A stretch of DNA of 64,000 nucleotides from Thalassoglobus neptunius (GTDB lineage: Bacteria > Planctomycetota > Planctomycetia > Planctomycetales > Planctomycetaceae): NCBI RefSeq assembly GCF_007859735.1, contig NZ_SIHI01000001.1:1752341-1816340 (forward strand), in the 5' to 3' direction. Under the pieces are notes generated by a model. That model was not told the DNA's origin and made no database searches. It saw only the letters and a list, made by a program, of their open reading frames with translations. Of the stretch, positions 38,801-46,659 are shown piece by piece. The position numbers and the translations under genes are program-made. The stretch's first letter is position 1. The number at the start of each line of letters is the position of its first letter.

Positions 38801-38916
38801 TTCTTCACTTCTGGAGGATCTGCCAGACATGATTGAATTCCAATCGATGCAAGAAGGAGGATTGCATAGATGGCGGGAGAGACGGAAGGAGTGCGGGAGG
38901 TGGGATCACAAGGCAT
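35863..38916 (-). CDS. large secreted propeller/HEAT/cytochrome c protein (PVC-type haem-binding)
   Basis: The 1017-residue protein combines an export signal with an N-terminal beta-propeller like that of planctomycete membrane-bound dehydrogenases (PISMTFDSRGRLWLAEND, GLHWGPDGWLYGRHG, RGVELGQGPDGAVYILDWSD). A HEAT-repeat middle (about 480-860) and a C-terminal cytochrome c domain with CSSCH near residue 890 and a candidate Met ligand near MMPERQL complete it. The family is abundant in Planctomycetes and Verrucomicrobia, often beside sulfatases, and is thought to oxidise sugars or alcohols; the substrate is unknown. ATG 38916 has AGGA upstream and is my choice over the longer frame from 38982. 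It is convergent with the FG-GAP gene and divergent from the thioredoxin gene. Confidence 0.9.
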   Translation of the reverse strand: MPCDPTSRTPSVSPAIYAILLLASIGIQSCLADPPEVKNTQEETIPLLTPQQALDAWNWPEGFQATLFAAEPQIRQPISMTFDSRGRLWLAENDTYSDQSQGYDLQQHDRVIILEDTDQDGTADKKHVFWDKGQHLTSVELGFGGVWVLCAPDLLFIPDRDQNDIPDGEPEVMLTGFDNASIRHNIANGLHWGPDGWLYGRHGITTTSFVGTPETPEELRQPLNCSIWRFHPITRQFEVVCHGTTNSWGHDWDEHGELFFINTVIGHLWHGVPGAHFERMFGQDFNPHLYQLMPQTADHFHWDTAEAWSDIRKTGVTNTTDEAGGGHAHCGMMIYQGTNWPEDYRGDVFTLNLHGLRINRDQLEREGAGFVGRHAPDLAKTKDQWFRGVELGQGPDGAVYILDWSDIGECHDNDGIHRTSGRIYKVSYGSPELSQPLVSNNSDLDQLQNALLSDDSWHHRMARRMLQERSLTNPLDEQFVSELKQLLASDQKASTRLKSLWGLLAIDAVDSDLILSLANDPQENIRCWSIRLLRDQLMNDPSHWTEETQNTVLQLARKDSSGLVLTYIASLLQRVPEEKRLAIGEELVQRKEFPDDPRLPLMIWYGIEPAVAADAEGSLKLIPVSEFPELITFIARRITNESRKHPAAMEELIALAAQTDDDVTEQILNGVNAALEGRRRMDPPSNWSEVARKLSHRQSASILESTRQLSVIFGDGQALEDVRKIAADSRADVSIRRNAIQSLIAARDEQSIPLLKQLVTDRDLGVDAIRGLAVIGDEETPHLIISRFRSLRGHVQPAAIETLSSRGDYAVAMLEAVNEGAIPPTAVTPFYLRQMRAFEDEQIQTLLRKLYPEWRHTSQEKEERANQLRSLLTPDRLKTADLQAGRSIFAKTCSSCHKLYGDGGTLGPELTGSQRSNLNYLIGNIVDPSAEVAEKFRMSIIALADGRVVSGVVIEESDETIKVQTPNEQMTLLLDDIDARRNSTLSMMPERQLDKMTEEEIINLFGYLMSTSQVALP

Positions 38917-39109
38917 GACTAATCCTGATGGGGCGGAACTTCTCAGGATCTGTTTATATGACTCACGACTCAACCATGCCACCGAACAGACAATTTCTCA
39001 ATCTGGCAATGTTGCCCGTCTGGTCTGACGAGTACAATTCAGTTGGTTGGTCCCGATTTTCGGCAAGCTGGCCATCACTTAAGTCATCATCTCAACGAGA
39101 CGGGATTTC

Positions 39110-39658
39110 ATGGAACGTTTTTTTCTTTTTCTGGCGACGTTGTTCGTCGTAAGCTTTCTGATTTATGGAGTGTTCATTTCGCCAGAAGCTGGTCAGCTTG
39201 AACCCGATCTGGAACTCATGCAGCGACTTCCCAAATCGGAACCGGACAACGAGTGGTTCAAAGAGACCGTCTTGTCGAGTTCGGTCCCTGTTCTCGTGGA
39301 TTTCAAAGCGGACTGGTGTGGACCATGCCGTGCACTTCACAAAGTGATTGATGAAGTCGCCAAGACGTACGCTGGGGAAATCCGCATCGTTCAGGTCGAC
39401 GTCGATGAGCACAACGACCTTGCGTACTTCTATCACGCGGACGCAATCCCGATGGTATTGATGTTTCGCAATGGGAAACCTGTCGATGGATTTCGTGGAC
39501 TTGTGTCAGCGACAGAACTGGACGGGTTTGTCCGCCGAAATCTAAGCGCCCCAGAAGAGGATGACTCAACGAACTCTACCGAAGAAGTTCGTTCAGAAGC
39601 AGAAGCAGAAGAAATTCCCGAGTCTGTCGAGGTCACTGCCGAACAGAGTTCAACGTGA
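39110..39658 (+). CDS. membrane-anchored thioredoxin-like protein
   Basis: The 182-residue protein has one N-terminal membrane helix (about 3-23) and a thioredoxin fold with the canonical active site WCGPC (C70, C73) in VDFKADWCGPCRALHKV. A cis-Pro motif occurs as DAIPMVLMF. The C-terminal 35 residues are acidic and low-complexity. The anchor places the active site outside the cytoplasm, where it could reduce or oxidise haem-binding cysteines of the neighbouring cytochrome-type protein (inference from position). It shares a 190-nt divergent region with that gene. Confidence 0.88.
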   Translation: MERFFLFLATLFVVSFLIYGVFISPEAGQLEPDLELMQRLPKSEPDNEWFKETVLSSSVPVLVDFKADWCGPCRALHKVIDEVAKTYAGEIRIVQVDVDEHNDLAYFYHADAIPMVLMFRNGKPVDGFRGLVSATELDGFVRRNLSAPEEDDSTNSTEEVRSEAEAEEIPESVEVTAEQSST

Positions 39659-39707
39659 ATTGTCTTCGTTCAACGTGAGACATCACCGAATCCCATGTTC
39701 ACCGCAG

Positions 39708-39724
39708 TTCTTCGGTTCGAAGAA
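39708..39724. terminator. hairpin between convergent thioredoxin and ABC permease genes
   Basis: TTCTTCG (39708-39714) pairs perfectly with CGAAGAA (39718-39724) around a three-base loop. There is no T-run on either side, so it is at best a weak bidirectional terminator. Confidence 0.3.
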
Positions 39725-39745
39725 GCGACTGAAAGGAGCCAGAGA

Positions 39746-41434
39746 TTAGCTCATCGAGGCGTCTAATTTTTCGAACTGGCGAGCTGCAAGTCTGGTCAGA
39801 ATAAATCCGCTGAGTGCGATTGAAATCCAGACGCCGACGCCAAAGATGATCCGTTGATTTCCGAGCATTCCGTGAACATCGGCCAGCTGTGAGGCAATTC
39901 GTCCGGAAACCATCGCCCATGCAAACATCAGGGCAAAGACGCAGGCAAACGCCAATCCCTTGGCGGTGAAGATCACTGTCGTAAGAAGGAAGACTTCGAT
40001 CCCTTCTTGTTTCAGTCGCTGAGGGAAGATGAGAAAGATGAGATTCTCCCAGCTGTAGATCGCCAGATTCATCACAGGAAATGAAAGGATCGAAGCGAGC
40101 AGCAAACCCGGAGACATTCCTCGAACGAGCGCCGCGATTGCAATCATGCCCAGCTGAAAACCCGTAGTGACGAGGACAGGTGTGGCGATTTGGCTCAGCA
40201 CGACTCTCCACGCCGGTTGCGGCAACATCTTCAAGAGCAGGAGATAATCGTAGTCTCTTCGGAAGTCAAATTTCATCGCGGATGGAAGCAGCAAGAACGT
40301 GTAGAACGTCAAACCTCCCAGGAAATTGACGATCGCGATCTGATCGCTGATCTGAGGCATGAACAATGGAATGGCCGAGAGAATCGCTGGCGGAATGAGT
40401 GCTAGAAGGATGCCGGTGGAGTGTCGCTGTAAACCAACGAATTGACGCCATGTGACGGCACCTCCCAGCTTCTGAAAAATGGTGGCAGGCAGCTTCCAGT
40501 CTTTCAGGTCATTGCATTCCGATTCCGCTCTCTGCAACTCGTTGAAGTTACGAATGTCCTTCTCTCGCCGTGTGATTTGTTGCACATTCCACTTGTCGAG
40601 GCGAATCACAAGGCCAGCCATCGCTGCAACCATCAACAGTACGGTGAAAACTTCAGCAGCAGTGGCAATTGTGAGGGTGGGAGTCAGGATCAGTTGTACG
40701 AACACAAGCATCGGGGCCGAAACAATCAGCCCGGGTGTCGTCGTGAACCAATCCTGAATCACGTGCATGCCGCTCTTGATCAGAATAATAAATGTTGGAA
40801 GCTCGGACGTACTCTGTGAAATTCGAGTCAGTTCCAACGCGTTCATCGTCAAGGCAGAAAGAAGAGCCGCACCACTCACTGTGATGAAGGCACGCATGGA
40901 TCGATAAGCGTCCGGTTTGAGGCCGGTCGCGACGAGGTCGCAGACAATTCGGAACAGCTCAATAATCGCGAGACCGGTCCAGAGACCGAGAAATCCGAGC
41001 CATGGAATAGGCAAGTCGGGCAAAAGTAGAATCGCACCAATTGCGGCTTTGATCGTGGTTGCGCTCAGAACGGTGAAGAGTCGGAACTTCAGAAGCTCAC
41101 TGCGACGAAATGGACTCGTCATCAACCACATCTTCTCAGCGGGAGTCCACTCGATCGCTGCATCCGGGCGTTGCCAGCTGACGCGAAGCAGATGCCACCC
41201 GGCGTAGATCGTGAGCATCGCCGTCATCCAGATCTGGAATGACTTTGGATTATAGCTCTCTCGGAAAAGGACACTCGCGATGGCATTTCCCAGCCAGACG
41301 AATGCCAGGACTGCTCCCAGAATCGAAATGACCAGACGCCGAGGGTGTGTGAACGACGAGAGCAGCGAACGAATTCGCCCGGTGGTCCGAAACTGAACCA
41401 GCTCCCAAAGCGATGGATTGAGAAAAGGCTGCAT
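39746..41434 (-). CDS. ABC exporter membrane subunit
   Basis: The 562-residue protein has about twelve hydrophobic segments with a soluble loop near the middle (about 260-310) and no enzymatic motif. It lies 14 nt after an ABC ATPase gene on the same strand, identifying it as the permease of that pair. Segments such as EWTPAEKMWLMTSPFRRSEL and LRRDYDYLLL-like cytoplasmic loops resemble ABC-2-type and putative ABC exporter domain proteins. It is about twice the size of a simple ABC-2 permease. The substrate is unknown. Confidence 0.8.
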   Translation of the reverse strand: MQPFLNPSLWELVQFRTTGRIRSLLSSFTHPRRLVISILGAVLAFVWLGNAIASVLFRESYNPKSFQIWMTAMLTIYAGWHLLRVSWQRPDAAIEWTPAEKMWLMTSPFRRSELLKFRLFTVLSATTIKAAIGAILLLPDLPIPWLGFLGLWTGLAIIELFRIVCDLVATGLKPDAYRSMRAFITVSGAALLSALTMNALELTRISQSTSELPTFIILIKSGMHVIQDWFTTTPGLIVSAPMLVFVQLILTPTLTIATAAEVFTVLLMVAAMAGLVIRLDKWNVQQITRREKDIRNFNELQRAESECNDLKDWKLPATIFQKLGGAVTWRQFVGLQRHSTGILLALIPPAILSAIPLFMPQISDQIAIVNFLGGLTFYTFLLLPSAMKFDFRRDYDYLLLLKMLPQPAWRVVLSQIATPVLVTTGFQLGMIAIAALVRGMSPGLLLASILSFPVMNLAIYSWENLIFLIFPQRLKQEGIEVFLLTTVIFTAKGLAFACVFALMFAWAMVSGRIASQLADVHGMLGNQRIIFGVGVWISIALSGFILTRLAARQFEKLDASMS

Positions 41435-41448
41435 AGCTGGATGATTCG

Positions 41449-42204
41449 TTATTCAGTCAGGGAGGGAACTAAAGAGGGGCTGTCAGTTTCCGTTGCGTGG
41501 AAAAAGATCTGTTCCAGCGTCATTGAATTTTGATGGCTCACAAAGGAATCTTTGAGTTCATCCAGGGTTCCGCAAAATCGTTGTTGTCCGCTCTTCAGAA
41601 TCAGCACGTGTGTGCAGAAATCTTCGACCATGGCGAGCAGGTGCGAACTGATCACAATTGCCGCTCCTTGTTCTGCTCGAATCCGAATCGATTCTTTCAG
41701 CTTGCGAATTCCGTGCGGATCGAGGCCGGTCATCGGTTCATCCAGCAGTATGACTTCCGGCTCATGAAGATACCCACAGATGATGGCCAGCTTCTGCCGC
41801 ATCCCGCGTGAGAGATCTGAAGCACGAGTCGTTTTCTTCGAAGCGAGTTCGAACGTCTCAAGAAGTTGGGCAGCTTTCTCAGTGGCGTTCTCGACGTTGT
41901 AAACGCTGGCTGTGAAGGCGAGATGCTGTTCGACAGTCAGGTCGGAGAACAAAGGTGGATCGTCAGGGATGTAGCAAAGCCGCTTCTTCGCTTCGATCGG
42001 GGCTTTTTCGATGTCATACCCGCAGACCGATAAGTGTCCGGATGTCGGGACGACGAGACCACACAGGGATCTCAACGTGGTCGTCTTTCCTGCTCCGTTG
42101 GGGCCGATCAAGCCCAGCACTTCTCCCGGTTTAACGGAAAAGCTGAGTTGGTCAACGGCGAGTAATCCATCATAGACTTTTCGGAAATCTCGAATCTCGA
42201 TCAC
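41449..42204 (-). CDS. ABC transporter ATP-binding protein
   Basis: The 251-residue soluble ATPase has all standard motifs: Walker A GPNGAGKTT near residue 33, Q-loop in CYIPDDPPLF, signature LSRGMRQKL, Walker B VILLDEPMTGLDPHG and a switch His in VISSHLL. The C-terminal 30 residues are extra to the core. The sequence is closest to the NodI/CcmA-like ATPases of ABC-2 exporters. It pairs with the permease gene that starts 14 nt downstream. Its promoter must lie in the 307-nt gap upstream, separate from the efflux operon. Confidence 0.9.
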   Translation of the reverse strand: MIEIRDFRKVYDGLLAVDQLSFSVKPGEVLGLIGPNGAGKTTTLRSLCGLVVPTSGHLSVCGYDIEKAPIEAKKRLCYIPDDPPLFSDLTVEQHLAFTASVYNVENATEKAAQLLETFELASKKTTRASDLSRGMRQKLAIICGYLHEPEVILLDEPMTGLDPHGIRKLKESIRIRAEQGAAIVISSHLLAMVEDFCTHVLILKSGQQRFCGTLDELKDSFVSHQNSMTLEQIFFHATETDSPSLVPSLTE

Positions 42205-42511
42205 AATACGTCTCGAATGGGAGGGGGCGACGCGGGGGAGTCCCTGATGATCGATCGTTCGAAGTTGGCTTCGGACTCATCATCGATGGCATTCAACAAC
42301 TCGTGCGAGCCACGCAACTTTCATCGAAAGAAGCGGATTCAGGCGAGTTGGAAGCAACCGTGACGATGGTCTCTGAATCAACTTCAGTGATCATCAAGTT
42401 CTGGAAACCTAGCTGACGATTCCGTGGCCTGAATGCGAAACGTGAAATGCGCATCGGCGAGCGAGAACTCAATGTCCGGTTGTGACGTATTTGCCGAAGA
42501 GAGCGGTGGAA
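42205..42511. other. intergenic region between efflux operon end and ABC pair
   Basis: About 307 nt. No open frame with recognisable content and no clear terminator hairpin with a T-run was seen. It must contain the end of the efflux transcript and the promoter of the ABC pair, both read on the minus strand. Confidence 0.3.
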
Positions 42512-43876
42512 TCACTCGTGTCGGAGAGCTTCGATCGGATCGAGTCGGGCAGCCGAACGGGCTGGGTAGACACCGAAGACGAGGCCGGTCAGCACTGAGA
42601 ATCCAAACGCAACAGGCAGAGACCAGATGGCGATTTGCGGAGTCATGTTGAGGAACATCTGACTCATGTCCGACTGAGCGGTCGAGGACTCCATGATGTA
42701 ATTTTCGACAATAAACTTGATGAAGCGAAACGCAATTGGCGTTGCGAGCCCGAGAGCCACTCCGATAATCCCGCCAGTTCCTGAGAGCACAATTGTCTCG
42801 ACGAGAAACTGCTGAGTGATGTCGATTCGCCGGGCTCCGAGTGCACGACGAATTCCGATTTCACGAGTTCGTTCGGTCACTGTCGCGAGCATGATGTTCA
42901 TGATCCCGATTCCGCCTACAAGCAGACTGATCCCGGCAATCGATCCGAGAACCACGTTGAATATGTTTCTCAACTGCTCTGCCTGTTTGAGCAATTCCAG
43001 TGGAACGATGACATCCACATCACCTTTTACGCCGTGGTTTTTGTCCATCGTTTCGCGAACCATTTCGGCGGTCGCGATGATGACATCCGGTTCATCGACA
43101 ATGTTTGGGTGATTGATCTTGAGAGTGATCTGATTGTAAACCAGCGAAACCGCGCTGAAGCTCCCAGAGGTTCGCTTGATAATTGTGTCTTTGTTGTTGA
43201 TTCGAGACTGGAACGTGTCCAGCGGCATGTAGAGGTCTTTGTTGTAGTCTTGACCAGAAAGACTTCCCCCGATGGCTGCGGACGCTGTGCGTTCTTTGGT
43301 CACGCCAATGACCCGATAAGCTCGGTTGGAAATTTGAACCGTTCTACCGAGTGGGTTTTCGAGCGGGAACAGTCTCGTCGCGGTATCTGAGGCAATCACG
43401 ACGACATTGGCCAGCTTTCGCATGTCTTCGTCAGAGAGGAATCGGCCCATCACCATTTCCAGGTGGTTCATGTCCTGGTATTCCGGCGTGCAGCCGACAA
43501 TTCGAGGATTCATCTCGAATTCTCGATTTCGAACGTTCAATGTGACTTCTCGGACTGGAACGATTCCTTCCAGTCGCGGAACGGTTTTTTGCAGAACCCG
43601 AAAGTCGTCACGGTTTAACCCATATCGTTTGATACTTCCCGAACTGCTGCCGCTACTGCTGTCTTCGGGAGGTTCAACACTGACGACGATAATGTTGCTC
43701 GCTCCGAGCTGAAGAACCTGCTCCTGAGCCTGTTTACTCGCCCCTTCTCCAATCGCCAGCATGGCGATCACGGAGAAGACCCCAAACACAATCCCCAGCA
43801 TCGTTAAGCCTGACCGCAATTTTTGCAGCATCAGGCTTTTGAGTGCCATGTTAATTGTACGAAGGAGATTTGGCAT
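42512..43876 (-). CDS. MacB/FtsX-type ABC permease
   Basis: The 454-residue protein has the MacB layout: an N-terminal helix ([20 protein letters not shown] followed by a hydrophobic stretch), a large periplasmic domain of about 230 residues and three C-terminal helices of the FtsX domain ([26 protein letters not shown], then [22 protein letters not shown]). Such permeases use mechanotransmission rather than carrying substrate through the membrane. A Ser-rich stretch (SSSGSSSGS) lies in the periplasmic part. ATG 43876 is the best start; the frame is open from 43924. It is the last gene of the MarR-TolC-HlyD-MacB operon. Confidence 0.9.
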   Translation of the reverse strand: MPNLLRTINMALKSLMLQKLRSGLTMLGIVFGVFSVIAMLAIGEGASKQAQEQVLQLGASNIIVVSVEPPEDSSSGSSSGSIKRYGLNRDDFRVLQKTVPRLEGIVPVREVTLNVRNREFEMNPRIVGCTPEYQDMNHLEMVMGRFLSDEDMRKLANVVVIASDTATRLFPLENPLGRTVQISNRAYRVIGVTKERTASAAIGGSLSGQDYNKDLYMPLDTFQSRINNKDTIIKRTSGSFSAVSLVYNQITLKINHPNIVDEPDVIIATAEMVRETMDKNHGVKGDVDVIVPLELLKQAEQLRNIFNVVLGSIAGISLLVGGIGIMNIMLATVTERTREIGIRRALGARRIDITQQFLVETIVLSGTGGIIGVALGLATPIAFRFIKFIVENYIMESSTAQSDMSQMFLNMTPQIAIWSLPVAFGFSVLTGLVFGVYPARSAARLDPIEALRHE

Positions 43877-43944
43877 GAGGCTTTGAGGGTGAGAAAGTCG
43901 GGTTGGCAGGAAGTCTCTCCTCAAGTTGAGGAGACCGAGGCAGC

Positions 43945-44643
43945 TTATCCTTTAAAGATTCCGGTACCCGCGATGAGCCCGTCTTTCATGAAAATCTGAT
44001 TCTTGGCTTGTTCGGCGACTTCGTCTTCGTGCGTCACCATAATAATGGTACGCCCTTCCGCATTGAGCATCTTCAGCATCCCCAGGATTTCCTCACCCGT
44101 TTTCGAGTCGAGGTTTCCGGTCGGTTCGTCAGCCATGATGATGGCCGGGTCGTTGATCAACGATCGCGCAATGGCAACACGCTGCTGCTGCCCCCCGGAG
44201 AGTTGGTAGGGACGGTGGTCGGTTCGTTCACCAAGCCCAACCATTTTAGCGAGTTCGTTGCAACGGTCCTGGTCTTCAGGCGTGATCGCTGGGTAGCCGG
44301 GACGATAGAGAAGCGGGACTCCGATGTTCTCAAGAACGGTGTATTGAGCGATCAGGTTGAAGGACTGAAAGATGAAGCCGATCAAGCTGTTTCGAATCGC
44401 AGACAGTTCATCGTCCGTGAGTGTCGCGACGTTCTTCCCACTCAGAAAGTATTCTCCCTTTGTGGGCCGATCGAGCCCCCCCAGAAGATTGAGCATTGTG
44501 CTCTTTCCACTTCCGGAAGATCCCATGATGGCAAGGAAATCCCCTTTCGGGATGTCCAGTGAAACACCATTCAGCGCTTTCACAACGACGGAACCGAGGT
44601 CGTAGTGTTTATGCAAATCGACGAGTTTGGCTGTCAATTCCAT
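43945..44643 (-). CDS. MacB/LolD-type ABC ATPase
   Basis: The 232-residue ATPase has Walker [10 protein letters not shown], signature LSGGQQQR, Walker [14 protein letters not shown] and the switch His in MVTHEDEVA, as expected for MacB and LolD subunits. It pairs with the FtsX-type permease 68 nt downstream to form a separate-subunit version of MacB. The first ATG in frame is 44643; the open frame extends to TTG 44709, which would add 22 Ser/Gln-rich residues and is less likely. No strong ribosome-binding site precedes 44643. Confidence 0.9.
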   Translation of the reverse strand: MELTAKLVDLHKHYDLGSVVVKALNGVSLDIPKGDFLAIMGSSGSGKSTMLNLLGGLDRPTKGEYFLSGKNVATLTDDELSAIRNSLIGFIFQSFNLIAQYTVLENIGVPLLYRPGYPAITPEDQDRCNELAKMVGLGERTDHRPYQLSGGQQQRVAIARSLINDPAIIMADEPTGNLDSKTGEEILGMLKMLNAEGRTIIMVTHEDEVAEQAKNQIFMKDGLIAGTGIFKG

Positions 44644-44747
44644 CGTAGATTGGTATTTCTCGGGGAAGTCTGCATGGGACTTCTGGATTGAGGTCAAATC
44701 GCGACTCAAACGCCGCTGGGTGAAGGCAGGTTTCTGATTCGCAGGGA

Positions 44748-44784
44748 CTCGCAGAACTGTGACTGGAGTGTCGATCTCTGCGAG
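44748..44784. repeat. inverted repeat between adaptor and MacB ATPase genes
   Basis: CTCGCAGA (44748-44755) and TCTGCGAG (44777-44784) are perfect inverted copies around a 21-nt loop, with two further GG/CC pairs outside one mismatch. It lies in the 168-nt gap inside the efflux operon. It has no T-run and could be an mRNA processing or stability element, or a regulatory site. Confidence 0.5.
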
Positions 44785-44811
44785 CCCGTGAATCTTTATT
44801 CAGATGCGACT

Positions 44812-46659
44812 TCAACTACCGGGACGACCGGCTGCAAACTCTTCTTTCGAAATTTTGCCGTCTCCGTCCTTATCCAACGTGGAGAAGTTCGATTTCAGAC
44901 GATCCGGGGCTTCTTCCTGGCTAATCTGCCCGTCCCCATCTTTATCGAGTCGCTTGATGATGGCGGAAGGATCACCACCTCCGGGAGGACCACCAGCACC
45001 TTCGTTATTCCGTGGAGGTTTTTCACCGCCTGCTTTATCCCGATTCGGCGGTCCCGCCTTGTCTTCACTGTTGCCGAGCGGAGAGCCTTCGTTGGCGGTG
45101 TCTTCATCTTTCTTCTTGGACAAGTCCGCTTCCAGTTCTCCAATCTCGTCAGCGAATTGGCTACGAGGATTCATGACGACGTTTTCGTCTTCTTCAAGGC
45201 CATCGATGATTTCCACATGGGACTGGTTCGAGAGACCAATCTTCACTGATCGCCGTTCGACTGATCCGTTCGGCTTAACAACGTAGGCAAATTGCTGGCT
45301 GGCGATGGACAAGATGCATTGAACGGGAACTTGAAGCACTTTGGGACGATTGTCGACCAGAATCTCCACTTGAGCCGTCAGGCCCGGGCGAAGTTTCATG
45401 ATCTTTTCAACTTCGTCATTCAGGTGAATCTCCGTTGCGTATTCACGAAGATCAGTGTTGGGCCATTGACCGGCCATTGGAACTGACGAGACAGTTGCGA
45501 CCACGCCGTTGAAGTATTCATCAGGATAGGCATCGATTCGAATACGAGTTCGGAGCCCTTTTCGAACCGCTCCAATGAGCGATTCATGAATCCGGCAGTC
45601 GACTCGCATTTGAGTGACATCTGGCAGATTGATGATCGCCTGACGTTCGCGAATTGTCGCCCCTTCTTCGATGTTGACCGGTTCGCTGGAACGGCGGCTG
45701 GACGACATGTTGGCGTAGACCACTTCGCCATTTTGCGGTGCGGTCAGAGTACAGGCTTCGATCTGTTCAAGGTTAAGTTCATATTGCTCTTTCTCAACCT
45801 GATATGTCAGTTTGGTCGCTTCGACGTCGGTTTCGTACTGAGTCAACGCCGACTTGGCCTTCAGTTTGACACGTTCGAGTTCACGCTCGAATTCTTTCGA
45901 ATTGGCCTGAAGCTCAGCAACTGTCCGTTTTCGAGTGTACGCGGTCAAAACCTTGTAGGCTTCTTCTGCCCCTTGAAGCTTCAGTTCAGCCTGTTTGACA
46001 GCGAGCTTGGCAGCTTCAAGGTCATCCTGCGTTCGATAGCCCTTTTTGACCTGTTCAAGAGTGAAATCGTAAGACTCTTCGTTCCGCAGCAGTTCTTCTT
46101 CCGCGAGCAGAACAGCCCCTGCGAGTTCTTTTTCCTCTTTCGGATATTGCCCTTCGATGTAACTTTCGAGGTCCAGCTTGGCCAGTTCCCACTGGAGTTC
46201 CGCAGCTGCAATATCACTCTCGTTTTGCTTTTCCTGGATCTTCAACGCTTCAAGCGCCTGCTCCATGGAAGCTTTCGATTGGGTCACGGTGATCTCCTGC
46301 TGCTTTGCTTTTTCTCGCAAAACAGAAGAGTCGAGAACGCAAAGCACGTCCCCTTTTTTCGCCAGTGTTCCTTCCGGGACGATGCTGATGATCGTCGTTG
46401 AACCTTCGACCTGACTGGAGAGCGTGACGTTGCTCTGACTGTCGAGGTTACCCTGCACGCTCAGGCTGACAAGGAACGGCCCACTGACCGCCTTGGTCGT
46501 TAACAGGTTGCTCGGGATTCGACTACTCGACGACATCCAGGGGAGGAAGCTGAACAACTCCGGTTTGAGGGTCTTGGCTGCCAGTGCCACCCCCCCAACT
46601 CCCGCCAGGATCAGACCAAGTAGTATCCAGGGCGTTGTCTTGCCGGTTCTCGAAGCCAT
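44812..46659 (-). CDS. HlyD/MacA-type periplasmic adaptor with C-terminal EF-hand pair
   Basis: The 615-residue adaptor has one N-terminal membrane helix (about 11-28), a lipoyl-type domain (VQGNLDSQSNVTLSSQVEG, VPEGTLAKKGDVLCVLDSS), a very long alpha-helical hairpin (about 105-310), and beta-barrel and membrane-proximal domains to about residue 520. It bridges the MacB-type pump and the TolC-type channel. The C-terminus is unusual: a Gly/Pro/Asn-rich linker (about 525-565) leads to two canonical EF-hand loops, D572-E583 (DKDGDGQISQEE) and D596-E607 (DKDGDGKISKEE). Calcium binding is expected from the perfect loop residues. The start at ATG 46659 includes the membrane helix and makes the gene overlap the TolC gene by 137 nt. 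Confidence 0.9.
   Translation of the reverse strand: MASRTGKTTPWILLGLILAGVGGVALAAKTLKPELFSFLPWMSSSSRIPSNLLTTKAVSGPFLVSLSVQGNLDSQSNVTLSSQVEGSTTIISIVPEGTLAKKGDVLCVLDSSVLREKAKQQEITVTQSKASMEQALEALKIQEKQNESDIAAAELQWELAKLDLESYIEGQYPKEEKELAGAVLLAEEELLRNEESYDFTLEQVKKGYRTQDDLEAAKLAVKQAELKLQGAEEAYKVLTAYTRKRTVAELQANSKEFERELERVKLKAKSALTQYETDVEATKLTYQVEKEQYELNLEQIEACTLTAPQNGEVVYANMSSSRRSSEPVNIEEGATIRERQAIINLPDVTQMRVDCRIHESLIGAVRKGLRTRIRIDAYPDEYFNGVVATVSSVPMAGQWPNTDLREYATEIHLNDEVEKIMKLRPGLTAQVEILVDNRPKVLQVPVQCILSIASQQFAYVVKPNGSVERRSVKIGLSNQSHVEIIDGLEEDENVVMNPRSQFADEIGELEADLSKKKDEDTANEGSPLGNSEDKAGPPNRDKAGGEKPPRNNEGAGGPPGGGDPSAIIKRLDKDGDGQISQEEAPDRLKSNFSTLDKDGDGKISKEEFAAGRPGS

Noticed and set aside
45586-46401. 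Long plus-strand open frame opposite the adaptor gene
   Set aside because: It is the complement of the coiled-coil coding sequence; its Phe/Leu-rich translation is a shadow of Glu/Gln/Lys codons.
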